8,287 nt of DNA, taken from contig ONPH01000088.1 in the NCBI GenBank assembly GCA_900319655.1, positions 1 through 8,287 of the forward strand. Direction: 5' to 3'. This document shows positions 1 through 7,328 of this stretch, piece after piece. The notes below the pieces were generated by a model, which saw only the letters and a program-made list of their open reading frames with translations, had not been told where the DNA came from and ran no database searches. The first letter of the stretch is position 1, and each line of letters begins with the position of its first letter. The stretch comes from an uncultured Eubacteriales bacterium (GTDB lineage: Bacteria > Bacillota > Clostridia > Oscillospirales > Acutalibacteraceae). The position numbers and the translations under genes were made by a program.

Positions 1-261
1 GATTTGAACACCCCTGGCATTGATAAGGAAAACTTAAAATTCAACTGCGACCTCTGCGGAAAAAGAGCACGGCGCGTTAAAAAGTGGAAACTCCACAACA
101 AAAACTTTACCTCGGACTTCTACTGCAAAAGCTGCGACCATAAATTTACCGCGAGGGTGTCGTTTAAGCGCAGGTACGACGGAATAAAGGTCAACCGCCG
201 TATTATAGAGAAAAAGAAAGAACAGCCGGAAGTAGAAAACAAGGCGGCTGTTCAGCAATAA
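1..261 (+). CDS. Zinc-ribbon protein, 3' part of gene (hypothetical)
   Basis: The frame is open from the first base of the window to TAA at 259-261, so the gene very probably begins upstream. A TTG at position 4 has no visible ribosome binding site, so I do not take it as the start. Counting the first codon as residue 1, the visible protein has two CxxC knuckles, C16/C19 and C42/C45, separated by 22 residues. This is the spacing of a structural zinc ribbon. The rest is strongly basic (KKWKLHNK, FKRRYDGIKVNRR, IIEKKK), which would suit nucleic acid or ribosome binding, and it ends in a short polar tail. I do not recognise the family. The fragment could be the C-terminal zinc domain of a larger enzyme or most of a small protein. 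A terminator follows directly, so this is the last gene of its transcript. Confidence 0.6.
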   Translation, partial: DLNTPGIDKENLKFNCDLCGKRARRVKKWKLHNKNFTSDFYCKSCDHKFTARVSFKRRYDGIKVNRRIIEKKKEQPEVENKAAVQQ

Positions 262-267
262 AAGCAT

Positions 268-293
268 AAACCCGGGTTTTGCTCGGGTTTTTC
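268..293 (+). terminator. Rho-independent terminator after the zinc-ribbon gene
   Basis: AAACCCG (268-274) pairs with CGGGTTT (284-290) around a nine-base loop, and a T-rich run follows. It starts seven bases after the TAA of the upstream gene. It isolates that gene from the HtrA gene downstream. Confidence 0.75.
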
Positions 294-361
294 TTTAAAA
301 ACTCAAAAAACACAAAAATATTTCAAGGTTATTTCATACAGTTTTCACTTTGGGGAATTAT

Positions 362-367
362 TATAAT
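362..367 (+). promoter_or_regulatory. Possible -10 box of the HtrA gene
   Basis: A perfect TATAAT lies 55 bases before the ATG at 423, inside an A/T-rich intergenic stretch and downstream of the previous terminator. No good -35 hexamer sits 16-18 bases upstream (the sequence there is close to CAGTTT). The promoter may therefore need an activator or an alternative factor, or the match may be chance. I see no CtsR-type or CIRCE-type heat-shock operator nearby. Confidence 0.4.
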
Positions 368-410
368 TACAACATCAAAAGACAAGACCGCAACAGCGGC
401 TGCCATAAAC

Positions 411-415
411 GGAGG
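411..415 (+). promoter_or_regulatory. Ribosome binding site that fixes the HtrA start
   Basis: GGAGG lies seven bases before the ATG at 423. The reading frame is open back to a TTG at 279, but that codon lies inside the preceding terminator and has no such site. ATG 423 is therefore the start. Confidence 0.85.
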
Positions 416-422
416 TAATATC

Positions 423-2126
423 ATGACAGATTATAACAACGACAAATTTGACGGTATGAACGAAGTTCAGTCAGAGGAAACTCCTATTACTAATGAAACC
501 CCGTCAGAGGAAAACTTAAATTCAACCGACGTTTCGAGCAACGATATTTACAGTTCGTCGTCGCACGAAGAGCCCGAGGCTCAGGATGAGGGCTCGTACG
601 AGTGGAACGCCGAACCAAAGGAAGAAACCACCGAGTATCACTACTCATATATAAACGGCAACAACGCCGACGCAGAGCACAACCCGAATAATTATAACGA
701 CAATTATTCTTCATACGGAACCTCGAACACCTCGCAGTCATATCAGTCCGATTCCTACTCGGACAACGCGAATACTCAGACTGCAAATCAGCAGGCAAAT
801 CCGTATTCCTATAACTACTCAAACACTTATAATAATTATTCCTCAGCTCCGAATTACAACAGGCAGCATACTCAAAGCTACAATCAGCCGCCTGCAAAAA
901 AGGAGAAGAAGAAAAAGGAAAAGAAGCCCGTTTCACGCGGATTTATCGCGGCAATGCTCGTTATTACGGTGCTATGTTCAGCGGCACTCGGCTTCGGCGG
1001 AGGAATGCTCGCCAAAAATATGAACACCACCACGAACGGCAACGTAACAATCAATCAGGTAAATTCCTCGGGAGTTAAAAACGCAGGCACAACCACCGCC
1101 GCAAGCACTTCCGAAATTGTTAAGAAAACCGCCGACAGCGTTGTAGAAATCGCAACCGAGGGCGTTGTAACAGGCAACTTTGCACAGCAGTACGTTACCA
1201 AGGGCGCAGGCTCCGGCGTAATTATCTCGGCTGACGGTTATATCGTTACAAACCACCACGTTATCGACAACGCAAAGACCATCAAGGTTACGCTCCGCGA
1301 CGGTCAGACCACATACGACGCTACCCTTATAGGCAGCGACGAGGACAACGACATCGCGCTTCTTAAGGTAAACGCGGAGGGACTTACCCCGGCAACCTTT
1401 GGTGACAGCGCTTCCCTCGCGGTAGGCGACTATGTTGTAGCAATCGGCAATCCGCTCGGAACTCTCGGCGGAACAGTAACCGACGGTATCGTATCAGCTC
1501 TTGCAAGAGAAGTTACAATCGAGAACAAGAATATGACCTTGCTCCAGACTAACGCTCAAATCAGCCCCGGCAACTCGGGCGGCGGACTTTTTAACGCAAA
1601 CGGCGAGCTCGTAGGCATCGTAAACGCCAAGGACAGCGCGACTGAGGTTGAGGGTATCGCGTTCGCAATCCCGGTAAACAACGTTATCGACATCATCAAG
1701 GACTTGCAGAACTACGGCTACGTTACAGGTAAAATCGACCTCGGAATGGAGTTTGTAGATATCAATTCAAACGACACCGCGTTCTATTACGGAGTTAATC
1801 AGCTCGGCTGTTACGTTCTCTCGGTAACAAGCGGCTCTAACGCAGAGCAGGCAGGCTTTAAGCGCGGCGACCTTATCACTGCTGTAAACGGCACTGAAAT
1901 TTCCCAGTCGTCCGAAATCAGCAAGGCGCTTGAAAATAACAAGGTTGGCGACAAAGTAACCCTGACCGTATCGCGTTCAGGCAGAACAACCGACATCGAG
2001 CTCGTGCTCGAGGAGTACGTTCCCTCGGCAAAGCTCAATTCAAACAACAGCCAGAGTCAGCAGCAACAGCAGCAACAAATGCCTCAGGGCGGCTCAGACC
2101 TCTGGGATCAGATTTTCGGCTGGTAA
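423..2126 (+). CDS. Membrane-anchored HtrA/DegP-family serine protease with PDZ domain
   Basis: 567 residues. Residues 1-155 are low-complexity and rich in Asn, Tyr, Ser, Gln and acidic residues. A lysine-rich block (159-168) precedes one membrane helix (about 174-197), placing the N-terminus in the cytoplasm and the protease outside. The trypsin-like S1C domain (about 235-435) carries the triad His279 (TNHHV), Asp310 (DNDIALL) and Ser385 (GNSGGG). The S1C oxyanion-hole region and substrate loops look intact. One PDZ domain follows (about 440-532), then a linker with seven glutamines (546-552) and a C-terminus ending DQIFGW. Proteins of this kind degrade or refold misfolded exported proteins. 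The domain order matches Gram-positive HtrA proteases, but which paralogue (HtrA, HtrB or YyxA type) cannot be told, so no symbol is given. The gene is flanked by terminators and is probably transcribed alone. The family assignment is secure; its regulation is unknown. Confidence 0.95.
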   Translation: MTDYNNDKFDGMNEVQSEETPITNETPSEENLNSTDVSSNDIYSSSSHEEPEAQDEGSYEWNAEPKEETTEYHYSYINGNNADAEHNPNNYNDNYSSYGTSNTSQSYQSDSYSDNANTQTANQQANPYSYNYSNTYNNYSSAPNYNRQHTQSYNQPPAKKEKKKKEKKPVSRGFIAAMLVITVLCSAALGFGGGMLAKNMNTTTNGNVTINQVNSSGVKNAGTTTAASTSEIVKKTADSVVEIATEGVVTGNFAQQYVTKGAGSGVIISADGYIVTNHHVIDNAKTIKVTLRDGQTTYDATLIGSDEDNDIALLKVNAEGLTPATFGDSASLAVGDYVVAIGNPLGTLGGTVTDGIVSALAREVTIENKNMTLLQTNAQISPGNSGGGLFNANGELVGIVNAKDSATEVEGIAFAIPVNNVIDIIKDLQNYGYVTGKIDLGMEFVDINSNDTAFYYGVNQLGCYVLSVTSGSNAEQAGFKRGDLITAVNGTEISQSSEISKALENNKVGDKVTLTVSRSGRTTDIELVLEEYVPSAKLNSNNSQSQQQQQQQMPQGGSDLWDQIFGW

Positions 2127-2185
2127 CCGACCGGTTAAACCAATAATCAGAGATTTACTAATCATTGTTTATTCTCCTTGTTAAG

Positions 2186-2220
2186 CGGAGCTGTGTAAAA
2201 ACAGCTCCGTTTTTTGTTTT
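2186..2220 (+). terminator. Strong rho-independent terminator after the HtrA gene
   Basis: CGGAGCTGT (2186-2194) and ACAGCTCCG (2201-2209) form a perfect nine-pair stem with a six-base loop. T6-G-T4 follows immediately. It ends the HtrA transcript about 60 bases after the stop codon. Confidence 0.92.
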
Positions 2221-2225
2221 ATAGG

Positions 2226-2253
2226 TTGACTTATAATTCTTATATGGTAAAAT
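2226..2253 (+). promoter_or_regulatory. Sigma-A-like promoter of the HdeD-family gene
   Basis: A -35 box TTGACT (2226-2231) is separated by 16 bases from a -10 box TAAAAT (2248-2253), which is preceded by an extended -10 TG (2245-2246). Transcription would start near 2260, giving a leader of about 24 bases. A second hexamer, TATAAT at 2232-2237, abuts the -35 box and has no -35 partner of its own that I can see. Confidence 0.65.
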
Positions 2254-2271
2254 AAAAGTATAAAAATGTTT

Positions 2272-2278
2272 AGGAGGG
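2272..2278 (+). promoter_or_regulatory. Ribosome binding site that fixes the HdeD-family start
   Basis: AGGAGGG is placed six bases (counted from GGAGG) before ATG 2284. An in-frame ATG at 2266 lies upstream of this site and has no site of its own. The shorter protein beginning MADEK is therefore preferred. Confidence 0.85.
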
Positions 2279-2283
2279 TTTGT

Positions 2284-2841
2284 ATGGCGGACGAAAAAAC
2301 AAGAAAAAGCTCATTTTTCAGCAGCAATATTTTTGAGGGATTACTATTTATCCTTTTGGGTGTAGCAATCCTGGTATGGCCTAATCATGCGCTTAAAACG
2401 CTCTGCGTTATCGCAGGTATCGCGGTCGGTTTAATGGGAGTACTAAAATTTATATTCTTCATTAAAACCCCGAAAGAGGAACGAAAAATCGGGATGATAA
2501 TTGTCGGCGTTATCCAGCTCGCCTTCGGAATAGCGCTGATAGCGGCTTCCGAGTTCTTCATCAATCTGTTCTTTGTTATAACGGGACTTATGCTCGTTTA
2601 CGGAGCGTTTTTGATGTTTTTCAGAGCTGTACAGCTCAGGCGCGTAAAGGGCGTGATGTTTGCGCTCTCGATTATTTTCGGAATAATCTACACAATTTTA
2701 GCGGTGATTATTTTTATGAACCCCGAGGGCTTCGCGCAGTTTATAACCCGAATTCAGGGAGTTGCCCTGATTTTTGAGGGCTTAGGCTTGATAATAGTGC
2801 TCAGAAATCTAAAGATTTCCTTTGAAATGACAAAAGAGTAA
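2284..2841 (+). CDS. HdeD/DUF308-family membrane protein
   Basis: 185 residues, close to the usual length of this family. The short charged N-terminus (MADEKTRKSS) is followed by six hydrophobic helices at about 15-32, 38-60, 69-88, 91-113, 122-144 and 150-173. The helices are arranged as three pairs joined by short, often basic loops such as KTPKEERK (61-68) and RRVKG (119-123). Glycines recur within the helices, and the motif NIFEGLLFILLGVAIL near the first helix is typical of HdeD-like proteins. In E. coli HdeD contributes to acid resistance, but most Firmicutes members have no proven function, so none is claimed here. The gene has its own promoter and ribosome binding site and a terminator shared with the convergent rRNA methyltransferase, so it is a single-gene unit. 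Confidence 0.85.
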   Translation: MADEKTRKSSFFSSNIFEGLLFILLGVAILVWPNHALKTLCVIAGIAVGLMGVLKFIFFIKTPKEERKIGMIIVGVIQLAFGIALIAASEFFINLFFVITGLMLVYGAFLMFFRAVQLRRVKGVMFALSIIFGIIYTILAVIIFMNPEGFAQFITRIQGVALIFEGLGLIIVLRNLKISFEMTKE

Positions 2842-2866
2842 AAATTACGGATTTTTCCGTGCAGTA

Positions 2867-2896
2867 AAAAACGGACTGATTATTCAGTCCGTTTTT
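2867..2896. terminator. Bidirectional terminator between convergent genes
   Basis: CGGACTGA (2872-2879) pairs with TCAGTCCG (2884-2891) around a four-base loop. A5 precedes the stem and T5 follows it, so both strands give a hairpin with a U-run. It serves the HdeD-family gene on the plus strand and the rRNA methyltransferase on the minus strand. A smaller hairpin (ACGGA/TCCGT, 2847-2860) lies between it and the HdeD-family stop. Confidence 0.9.
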
Positions 2897-2931
2897 GGTT
2901 AGTTATTTATACTATTCTCAGATAAAAGACT

Positions 2932-4350
2932 TTAAAACATATGTCGATGGAAAATTTTGCAGAACAAGGCGGAGGACGCCGCAAGGCTGACGCCTTGCAA
3001 GGACAACAGCGCCACGCTCTCTACATGCGCTGTTTTTGGGAACATATCCACAGGGGTGACTTCTACGGTTTTGTAGCCGAGGGCGTCAAAGTATTTCAAA
3101 TCTCTCGCCAAGGTCGCAGGGTCGCAGGAGACGTAAACCACCCTATCGGGCTTCATCTCTGCTATAGTGTTCACAAGCTCCTCGCCGCAGCCCTTGCGCG
3201 GAGGATCGACGATAATCACATCGGGTTTAAGTCCGTTTTGTTCAAGCTCCTTTGCGGCATTTGCCGCGTCCGAACAAATAAACTCGGCGTTGGTAATTCC
3301 GTTGTTTACGGCGTTTTCACGCGCGTCCTTAACCGCGTCGTCAATAATTTCAACGCCGATCAGCTTTTTGCAGTCCTTCGCCATCGTCAGCCCGATTGTG
3401 CCTGTTCCGCAGTAGAGGTCGAGCAAAACCTCGTCTCCGCTGAGATTTGCATACTCCCTTGCCTTGCCGTAGAGCCTTTCAGCCTGAGAGCGGTTGACCT
3501 GCCAGAACGAAAACGGCGAAATCTTAAACTTCAAACCGCATAGCTCGTCGGTAATGTAACCGTTGCCGTAGGCTGTGCGGTTTTTCGCGCCTAAGACGAC
3601 ATTCGTATTTTCTCTATTAGAATTAAAAATCACGGTTTTAAGGCTCGGAATTCTCTCCCTGAGCATTTTAACAAGAATATCCTCGCCCTTGATTCCGTTG
3701 CCGTTGACAACATAGCAGACCATCAGCTCGTCAGTTTTTTCGCCTATTCGGATGTACAAGTGCCTGAGCCTGCCCTTACCCGTCTGCTCGTCATAAACCG
3801 AGGCGTTTGTAAGCTCGATAAACTCCCTTGTAACCTCGATAACTTCGCTGAATATTTTAGGTTGTAGGGAGCAGTCGGAGCAGTTTACAATCCTGTGGCT
3901 GTGAAAGGCGTAAAAGCCAATCAGCAAATTGCCGTCCTTATCCATGCCAATGGGGAACTGCGCCTTGTTGCGGTAACGCTCCGTCTGTGCGCAGGCGATA
4001 ATCGGCTTAATATCAGTATTAATTCCGCCGATTCGTGTAACCGCGTCGGTCACCTTTTGAGCTTTGATCGCACATTCAGCGGAGTATTTAATGTGTCTCC
4101 ATACACAGCCGCCGCATTTTGAAAAGCACTCGCAGTCGGGCTCGGTTCTGTCCTTTGACGGAGTTATAATCTCCTCAATCTTGCCGAAGGCGTAGGTCTT
4201 TTTGACCTTCAAAATTTTAACCCTCAGAAAATCCCCGACGGCTGAAAGCGGCACAAATACCGCGATACCCTCATCGGTTTTTCCCACACCGCTGCCCTCG
4301 GCGGTGGCAGAGTTGATATTCAGTTCTATAATATCGTTTTTCTTCAACAT
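2932..4350 (-). CDS. rlmD: 23S rRNA (uracil-C5) methyltransferase, RlmD/RlmCD type
   Basis: 472 residues; class I SAM-dependent enzyme of the TrmA/RumA family, which methylates C5 of uridines in 23S rRNA. An N-terminal TRAM RNA-binding domain spans about 1-62. An iron-sulfur site is likely formed by C73, C79 and C82 (C-x5-C-x2-C) with C160, the same spacing as in E. coli RlmD. The SAM motif is LDLYCGTGTIG (about 310-320), followed by DPPRKGC. The catalytic cysteine is C409 in VSCDP, and the general base is E444 in HVES. In many Firmicutes one such protein modifies both U747 and U1939 (RlmCD); sequence alone cannot decide this. The start ATG has a modest AGGG site (complement of 4356-4359). 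The family would normally end near residue 450. The extra 22 residues, LQGVSL to RHMF, are odd and seem to derive from a repeat. Confidence 0.92.
   Translation of the reverse strand: MLKKNDIIELNINSATAEGSGVGKTDEGIAVFVPLSAVGDFLRVKILKVKKTYAFGKIEEIITPSKDRTEPDCECFSKCGGCVWRHIKYSAECAIKAQKVTDAVTRIGGINTDIKPIIACAQTERYRNKAQFPIGMDKDGNLLIGFYAFHSHRIVNCSDCSLQPKIFSEVIEVTREFIELTNASVYDEQTGKGRLRHLYIRIGEKTDELMVCYVVNGNGIKGEDILVKMLRERIPSLKTVIFNSNRENTNVVLGAKNRTAYGNGYITDELCGLKFKISPFSFWQVNRSQAERLYGKAREYANLSGDEVLLDLYCGTGTIGLTMAKDCKKLIGVEIIDDAVKDARENAVNNGITNAEFICSDAANAAKELEQNGLKPDVIIVDPPRKGCGEELVNTIAEMKPDRVVYVSCDPATLARDLKYFDALGYKTVEVTPVDMFPKTAHVESVALLSLQGVSLAASSALFCKIFHRHMF
2935..3000. repeat. Possible small palindromic repeat element in the 3' end of the rRNA methyltransferase gene
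   Basis: GCAAGGC (2981-2987) and GCCTTGC (2992-2998) form a perfect seven-pair inverted repeat with a four-base loop. Just beside it, CAAGGC occurs at 2965 and 2982, and GACGCC at 2975 and 2989, so the block CAAGGC-n-GACGCC appears twice. The segment encodes the tail beyond the conserved C-terminus of the methyltransferase. Only one copy is present in this window, so calling it an interspersed repeat is an inference. The boundaries are approximate. Confidence 0.4.
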
Positions 4351-4384
4351 AATATCCCTGCAAACTTAATAAACTTGTAATATT

Positions 4385-4413
4385 ATCTTACCATTTTTAC
4401 GCTTATTTGGCAA
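4385..4413 (-). promoter_or_regulatory. Promoter of the rRNA methyltransferase gene
   Basis: Reading the minus strand, a -35 box TTGCCA (complement of 4408-4413) and a -10 box TAAGAT (complement of 4385-4390) are 17 bases apart, with an extended -10 TGG. Transcription would begin about 28 bases before the start codon. Confidence 0.55.
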
Positions 4414-4462
4414 CATTTTAAGAAAATTGTATTTAGGTATTTATTTTTTCTGAAAAATAGCT

Positions 4463-4468
4463 TATAAT
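4463..4468 (+). promoter_or_regulatory. Possible -10 box of murC
   Basis: A perfect TATAAT lies 47 bases before the murC ATG, in an A/T-rich intergenic stretch divergent from the rRNA methyltransferase promoter. The best -35 candidate at proper spacing is TTATTT (4441-4446), a weak match. Confidence 0.45.
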
Positions 4469-4515
4469 TAAAGTTAATGTAAATAGCACAAAACATTCTG
4501 AACGGAGTTGTACTT

Positions 4516-5901
4516 ATGGATTACGATAAATTACTTAACGAGATAAAGCGAATTCATTTTATCGGCATCGGCGGCAGCGGAATGTGCCCGATTGCCGAGA
4601 TTATGATGAGCGAGGGCTTTGAGATTTCGGGTTCTGATATGAACGAGGGCGAAACGCTCGACAAAATGAAGGGCTATGGAATCCCCGTTTATATGGGACA
4701 CGCGGCGGAGAATATCAAGGGCGCAGAGCTTGTTGTATATTCCGCGGCGGTTAAAGAGACCAACCCCGAGCGCAAGGCGGCTGTGGAGCAGGGAATTCCC
4801 TGCATTGAGCGCAGCGTAATGCTCGGCGTTGTGTGCAGAAGATACAAGCGTTCAATCGCTGTTTCGGGCACTCACGGCAAGACCTCAACCACCGCTATGC
4901 TCTCGCAAATTTTAATCGGCAGCGGCTTTGACCCGTCCGCGATTATCGGCGGAAAGCTTCCGTTTATCGGCGGCAACAGCTACGTAGGTCAGAGCGACAT
5001 CATCGTCTGCGAGGCGTGCGAGTACGTTGACACCTTCCTGCAGCTAAATCCGTTTATCTCTATTATCCTCAATATCGACGCGGATCACCTCGACTATTTT
5101 AAGAACCTCGACAACATCAAAAAGTCGTTCAACCAGTTCTCCAAGCAGACAACAGGTCTGCTCGTTATCAACGGCGACGACCAAAACACCCTCGACGCGG
5201 TTAAGGACGTTGACATAGAAAAAATCACCTTCGGCTTCGGCGAGAATTGCGATTACCGCGCGGTTAACATAAGCGCCGACAAGGGCGTTCACGAGCAGTA
5301 CGACCTGCTCTATAAGGGCGAAAAGCTCACGAGCGTAAAGCTGATTGTGCCCGGCAGACACAATATTTATAATTCCCTCGCGGCGGCGGCGACGGCTCAT
5401 TATCTCGGCGCAACCCCGAACGAAATTTCCGAAAATCTGCACAAGTTCGGCGGAGTTCACAGACGTTTCGAAATTCTCGGAACTCCCTGCGGAATCACCG
5501 TTGCGGACGACTTTGCTCACCATCCCACCGAGCTCACGGCAACGCTCAACGCCGCAATGCAGATGGGCTTTAACAAGGTTTGGGCGGTGTTCCAGCCGCA
5601 TACCTTCTCAAGAACCGCAATGCTCCTTGACGACTTCGCCGAGGCGCTCAAAATCCCCGACGTTGCAATTGTGTCCGAGATTTTGCCGGTAAGAGAGACC
5701 AACACATATAACATCTACGCCACAGACCTGACCGCGAAAATCCCCGGCAGTGTTTACCGCAAGACCTTTGAGGAGATTACCGACTACGTTTGCCAAAACG
5801 CCAAGGAGGGCGACCTTATCCTCACAATGGGCGGCGGCAACGTCTATATGTGCGCGAATATGATTAATAAACAGCTAAAGTTTATGGAAGAAAATAACTG
5901 A
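4516..5901 (+). CDS. murC: UDP-N-acetylmuramate--L-alanine ligase
   Basis: 461 residues, the usual length for MurC. It catalyses the ATP-dependent addition of L-alanine to UDP-N-acetylmuramic acid in the cytoplasm, the first amino acid step of peptidoglycan precursor synthesis. The N-terminal UDP-binding Rossmann-like domain has GIGGSGM at 17-23. The central Mur ligase domain has the ATP P-loop GTHGKTST at 118-125, with K122 the phosphate-binding lysine, and the metal and substrate region DADHLDY further on. The C-terminal domain has HRRFE (315-319), DDFAHHPTE (331-339) and the FQPHTFSRT segment. The histidine-rich HHPTE block is a signature that separates MurC from MurD, MurE and MurF. The start has GGAG at 4504-4507, eight bases upstream. 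No other division or wall gene sits beside it here, so it stands apart from a dcw cluster. A bidirectional terminator follows. Confidence 0.97.
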   Translation: MDYDKLLNEIKRIHFIGIGGSGMCPIAEIMMSEGFEISGSDMNEGETLDKMKGYGIPVYMGHAAENIKGAELVVYSAAVKETNPERKAAVEQGIPCIERSVMLGVVCRRYKRSIAVSGTHGKTSTTAMLSQILIGSGFDPSAIIGGKLPFIGGNSYVGQSDIIVCEACEYVDTFLQLNPFISIILNIDADHLDYFKNLDNIKKSFNQFSKQTTGLLVINGDDQNTLDAVKDVDIEKITFGFGENCDYRAVNISADKGVHEQYDLLYKGEKLTSVKLIVPGRHNIYNSLAAAATAHYLGATPNEISENLHKFGGVHRRFEILGTPCGITVADDFAHHPTELTATLNAAMQMGFNKVWAVFQPHTFSRTAMLLDDFAEALKIPDVAIVSEILPVRETNTYNIYATDLTAKIPGSVYRKTFEEITDYVCQNAKEGDLILTMGGGNVYMCANMINKQLKFMEENN

Positions 5902-5902
5902 T

Positions 5903-5946
5903 AAAAACGGTTCTAATCTCAACTGAGGTTAGAACCGTAACTTTTT
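5903..5946. terminator. Bidirectional terminator between murC and the MATE gene
   Basis: ACGGTTCTAATCTC (5907-5920) pairs with GAGGTTAGAACCGT (5925-5938), giving 14 pairs with one G-T and a four-base loop. A5 precedes the stem, and T5 follows it after a short AAC. It can end transcripts from both directions, just past the murC stop and next to the MATE stop. Confidence 0.92.
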
Positions 5947-7276
5947 ATTCCTTAACAACTCTTTTTGTTTTCCACTTTCCGCTTTTCCAGCGCAAAATCA
6001 TCATAACGCCGCGGATACATTCGTCGGCGGCAAGGGCAATCCACAAGCCGTAAATTCCCATACCGAACACAACCGCTAAAAGGTACGAGCCCAAAACGCT
6101 TATCAGCCAGTTTGAGAAAATCGCGCAGAAGGTGGGGAAGTACACGTCCCCCGAGCCTCGCAGACAGGCAATCAAAACAATGTTTGTCGTCCTGCCGAAC
6201 TCCAGTACGGTGTTAATCAAAAGAATATTCGCGCCCATCGTTATAACCGCCTCGTCCGCGGTGAAAATCCCCATTAGCTGAGATCTTAAAATCACGCCGA
6301 TTACGCAAATTCCTGCCGCAATCGCGAGCGCGAAGGAGTACGAGCGAAAGCCCTGACGGTATGCTTCTTCCGTTTTTTTCGCGCCGACCAAATGCCCTGT
6401 GATAATCTGAGAAGCCTGGGCAATCGCCACCGCGAAAAGATAGAAAAACATGGTTATATTTTGAACGTAGGTTTTTGTTATCAGCTCAGCTTCCGTCAGG
6501 AAGTTTAATACCAGCGACGTAATCACAAGCTGCGAGAGGTTGTACAAAAACGTCTCCAGCGCCGAGGGTATGCCGATTTTGAAAATATCCTTCAAATCGC
6601 CCTTGGGGAACGGCTTTAACAGCTTGAAAATCGACGGCTTTTCTACCTTGGTAAAAAGTACAATGCCGAGCACAATCATTCCGGCAATACGGCTGAATGT
6701 CGTGGCAATGGCAACTCCCGTAACGCCGAGCTTTGGAAATCCCAGCAGCCCGAGTACAAACAGCACGTCGAGCCCGGTGTTGACGATGTTCATTCCAACC
6801 GTGACGTACATCGTGATCTTTGTCAGTCCGTGGTTGCGGATAATAACGGAAGCGTTGCTCAGCACCGCCTGCAAAAATATAAATCCGCCGACGATTGAAA
6901 GGTACTGCCCCGAAAGCTCAAGCAATTGTCCCTTAGCGCCGATAAAGCTGAGAATTTGCCTGTTGAACAGCACAAGCCCAAGGCTTATCACAATTCCGAA
7001 TATAAAGTTAATTGTAAGCGAGAGCGCCGCAATCCGCGAGGCGTTCTCGCGTTTTTCAGCGCCCAAATACTGCGAAATCAGCACAGCGCTCGCGCCTGAG
7101 ATAACCGTAAAAACTATCGTTACAATCGACACCGCCTGATTAGCCGTGCCAACTGCCGAAGCCGCCAAGTCGTCGTAACGGCTCAGCACAAAAACATCGA
7201 CAAAGCCGAGCAGCATAAACAGCGCGGTTTCGATAAATATAGGCCATGCAAGGTTAAACAGCTTTAACTGCTTCAT
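5945..7276 (-). CDS. MATE-family multidrug/metabolite efflux transporter
   Basis: 443 residues, a typical length for the family. The sequence is hydrophobic throughout and consistent with 12 membrane helices in two homologous MatE halves. The first half begins FNLAWPIFIETALFMLLGFVD (helix 1, about 7-30) and includes AVGTANQ and ISQYLGAEKRE, a common MATE pattern. The second half begins near residue 230 with KIGIPSALETFLYNLSQ, and a matching VGAKKTEEAYRQG loop follows. Such proteins export organic cations, drugs or metabolites in exchange for Na+ or H+; neither substrate nor coupling ion can be read here. The start ATG (complement of 7274-7276) has AGGTGA just upstream. The gene has its own promoter and shares a terminator with murC. 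It is divergent from the SAM methyltransferase gene, but nothing shows that the two act together. Confidence 0.93.
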   Translation of the reverse strand: MKQLKLFNLAWPIFIETALFMLLGFVDVFVLSRYDDLAASAVGTANQAVSIVTIVFTVISGASAVLISQYLGAEKRENASRIAALSLTINFIFGIVISLGLVLFNRQILSFIGAKGQLLELSGQYLSIVGGFIFLQAVLSNASVIIRNHGLTKITMYVTVGMNIVNTGLDVLFVLGLLGFPKLGVTGVAIATTFSRIAGMIVLGIVLFTKVEKPSIFKLLKPFPKGDLKDIFKIGIPSALETFLYNLSQLVITSLVLNFLTEAELITKTYVQNITMFFYLFAVAIAQASQIITGHLVGAKKTEEAYRQGFRSYSFALAIAAGICVIGVILRSQLMGIFTADEAVITMGANILLINTVLEFGRTTNIVLIACLRGSGDVYFPTFCAIFSNWLISVLGSYLLAVVFGMGIYGLWIALAADECIRGVMMILRWKSGKWKTKRVVKE

Positions 7277-7296
7277 AAAATCACCTGCCTTAGTTC

Positions 7297-7325
7297 ATTA
7301 TACAAAAAGAATTTGCAGAATTCAA
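7297..7325 (-). promoter_or_regulatory. Promoter of the MATE transporter gene
   Basis: On the minus strand, TTGAAT (complement of 7320-7325) and a perfect TATAAT (complement of 7297-7302) are separated by 17 bases. The start of transcription would be near 7290, leaving a leader of only about 14 bases that holds the AGGTGA ribosome site. Confidence 0.7.
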
Positions 7326-7328
7326 TTT

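Noticed and set aside
388..399. Small hairpin CCGC-aaca-GCGG in the HtrA leader
   Set aside because: Four pairs only, with no U-run and no conserved riboswitch or thermometer feature visible. It does not cover the ribosome site.
279..422. Upstream extension of the HtrA frame beginning at a TTG
   Set aside because: The TTG lies inside the preceding terminator hairpin and has no ribosome site, while ATG 423 has GGAGG at ideal distance. The added residues also match nothing in the family.
490..936. Open minus-strand frame of 148 codons opposite the HtrA N-terminal region
   Set aside because: It is antisense to a confident gene, cysteine- and arginine-rich in a way typical of shadow translation, with no ribosome site or family motif.
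2941..3543. Open plus-strand frame of 200 codons opposite the rRNA methyltransferase
   Set aside because: The opposite strand holds the complete conserved enzyme. This frame starts within the candidate repeat and shows no domain.
5044..5601. Open minus-strand frame of 185 codons opposite murC
   Set aside because: It is antisense to the conserved MurC motifs. Its length follows from the codon bias of murC rather than from selection for a protein.
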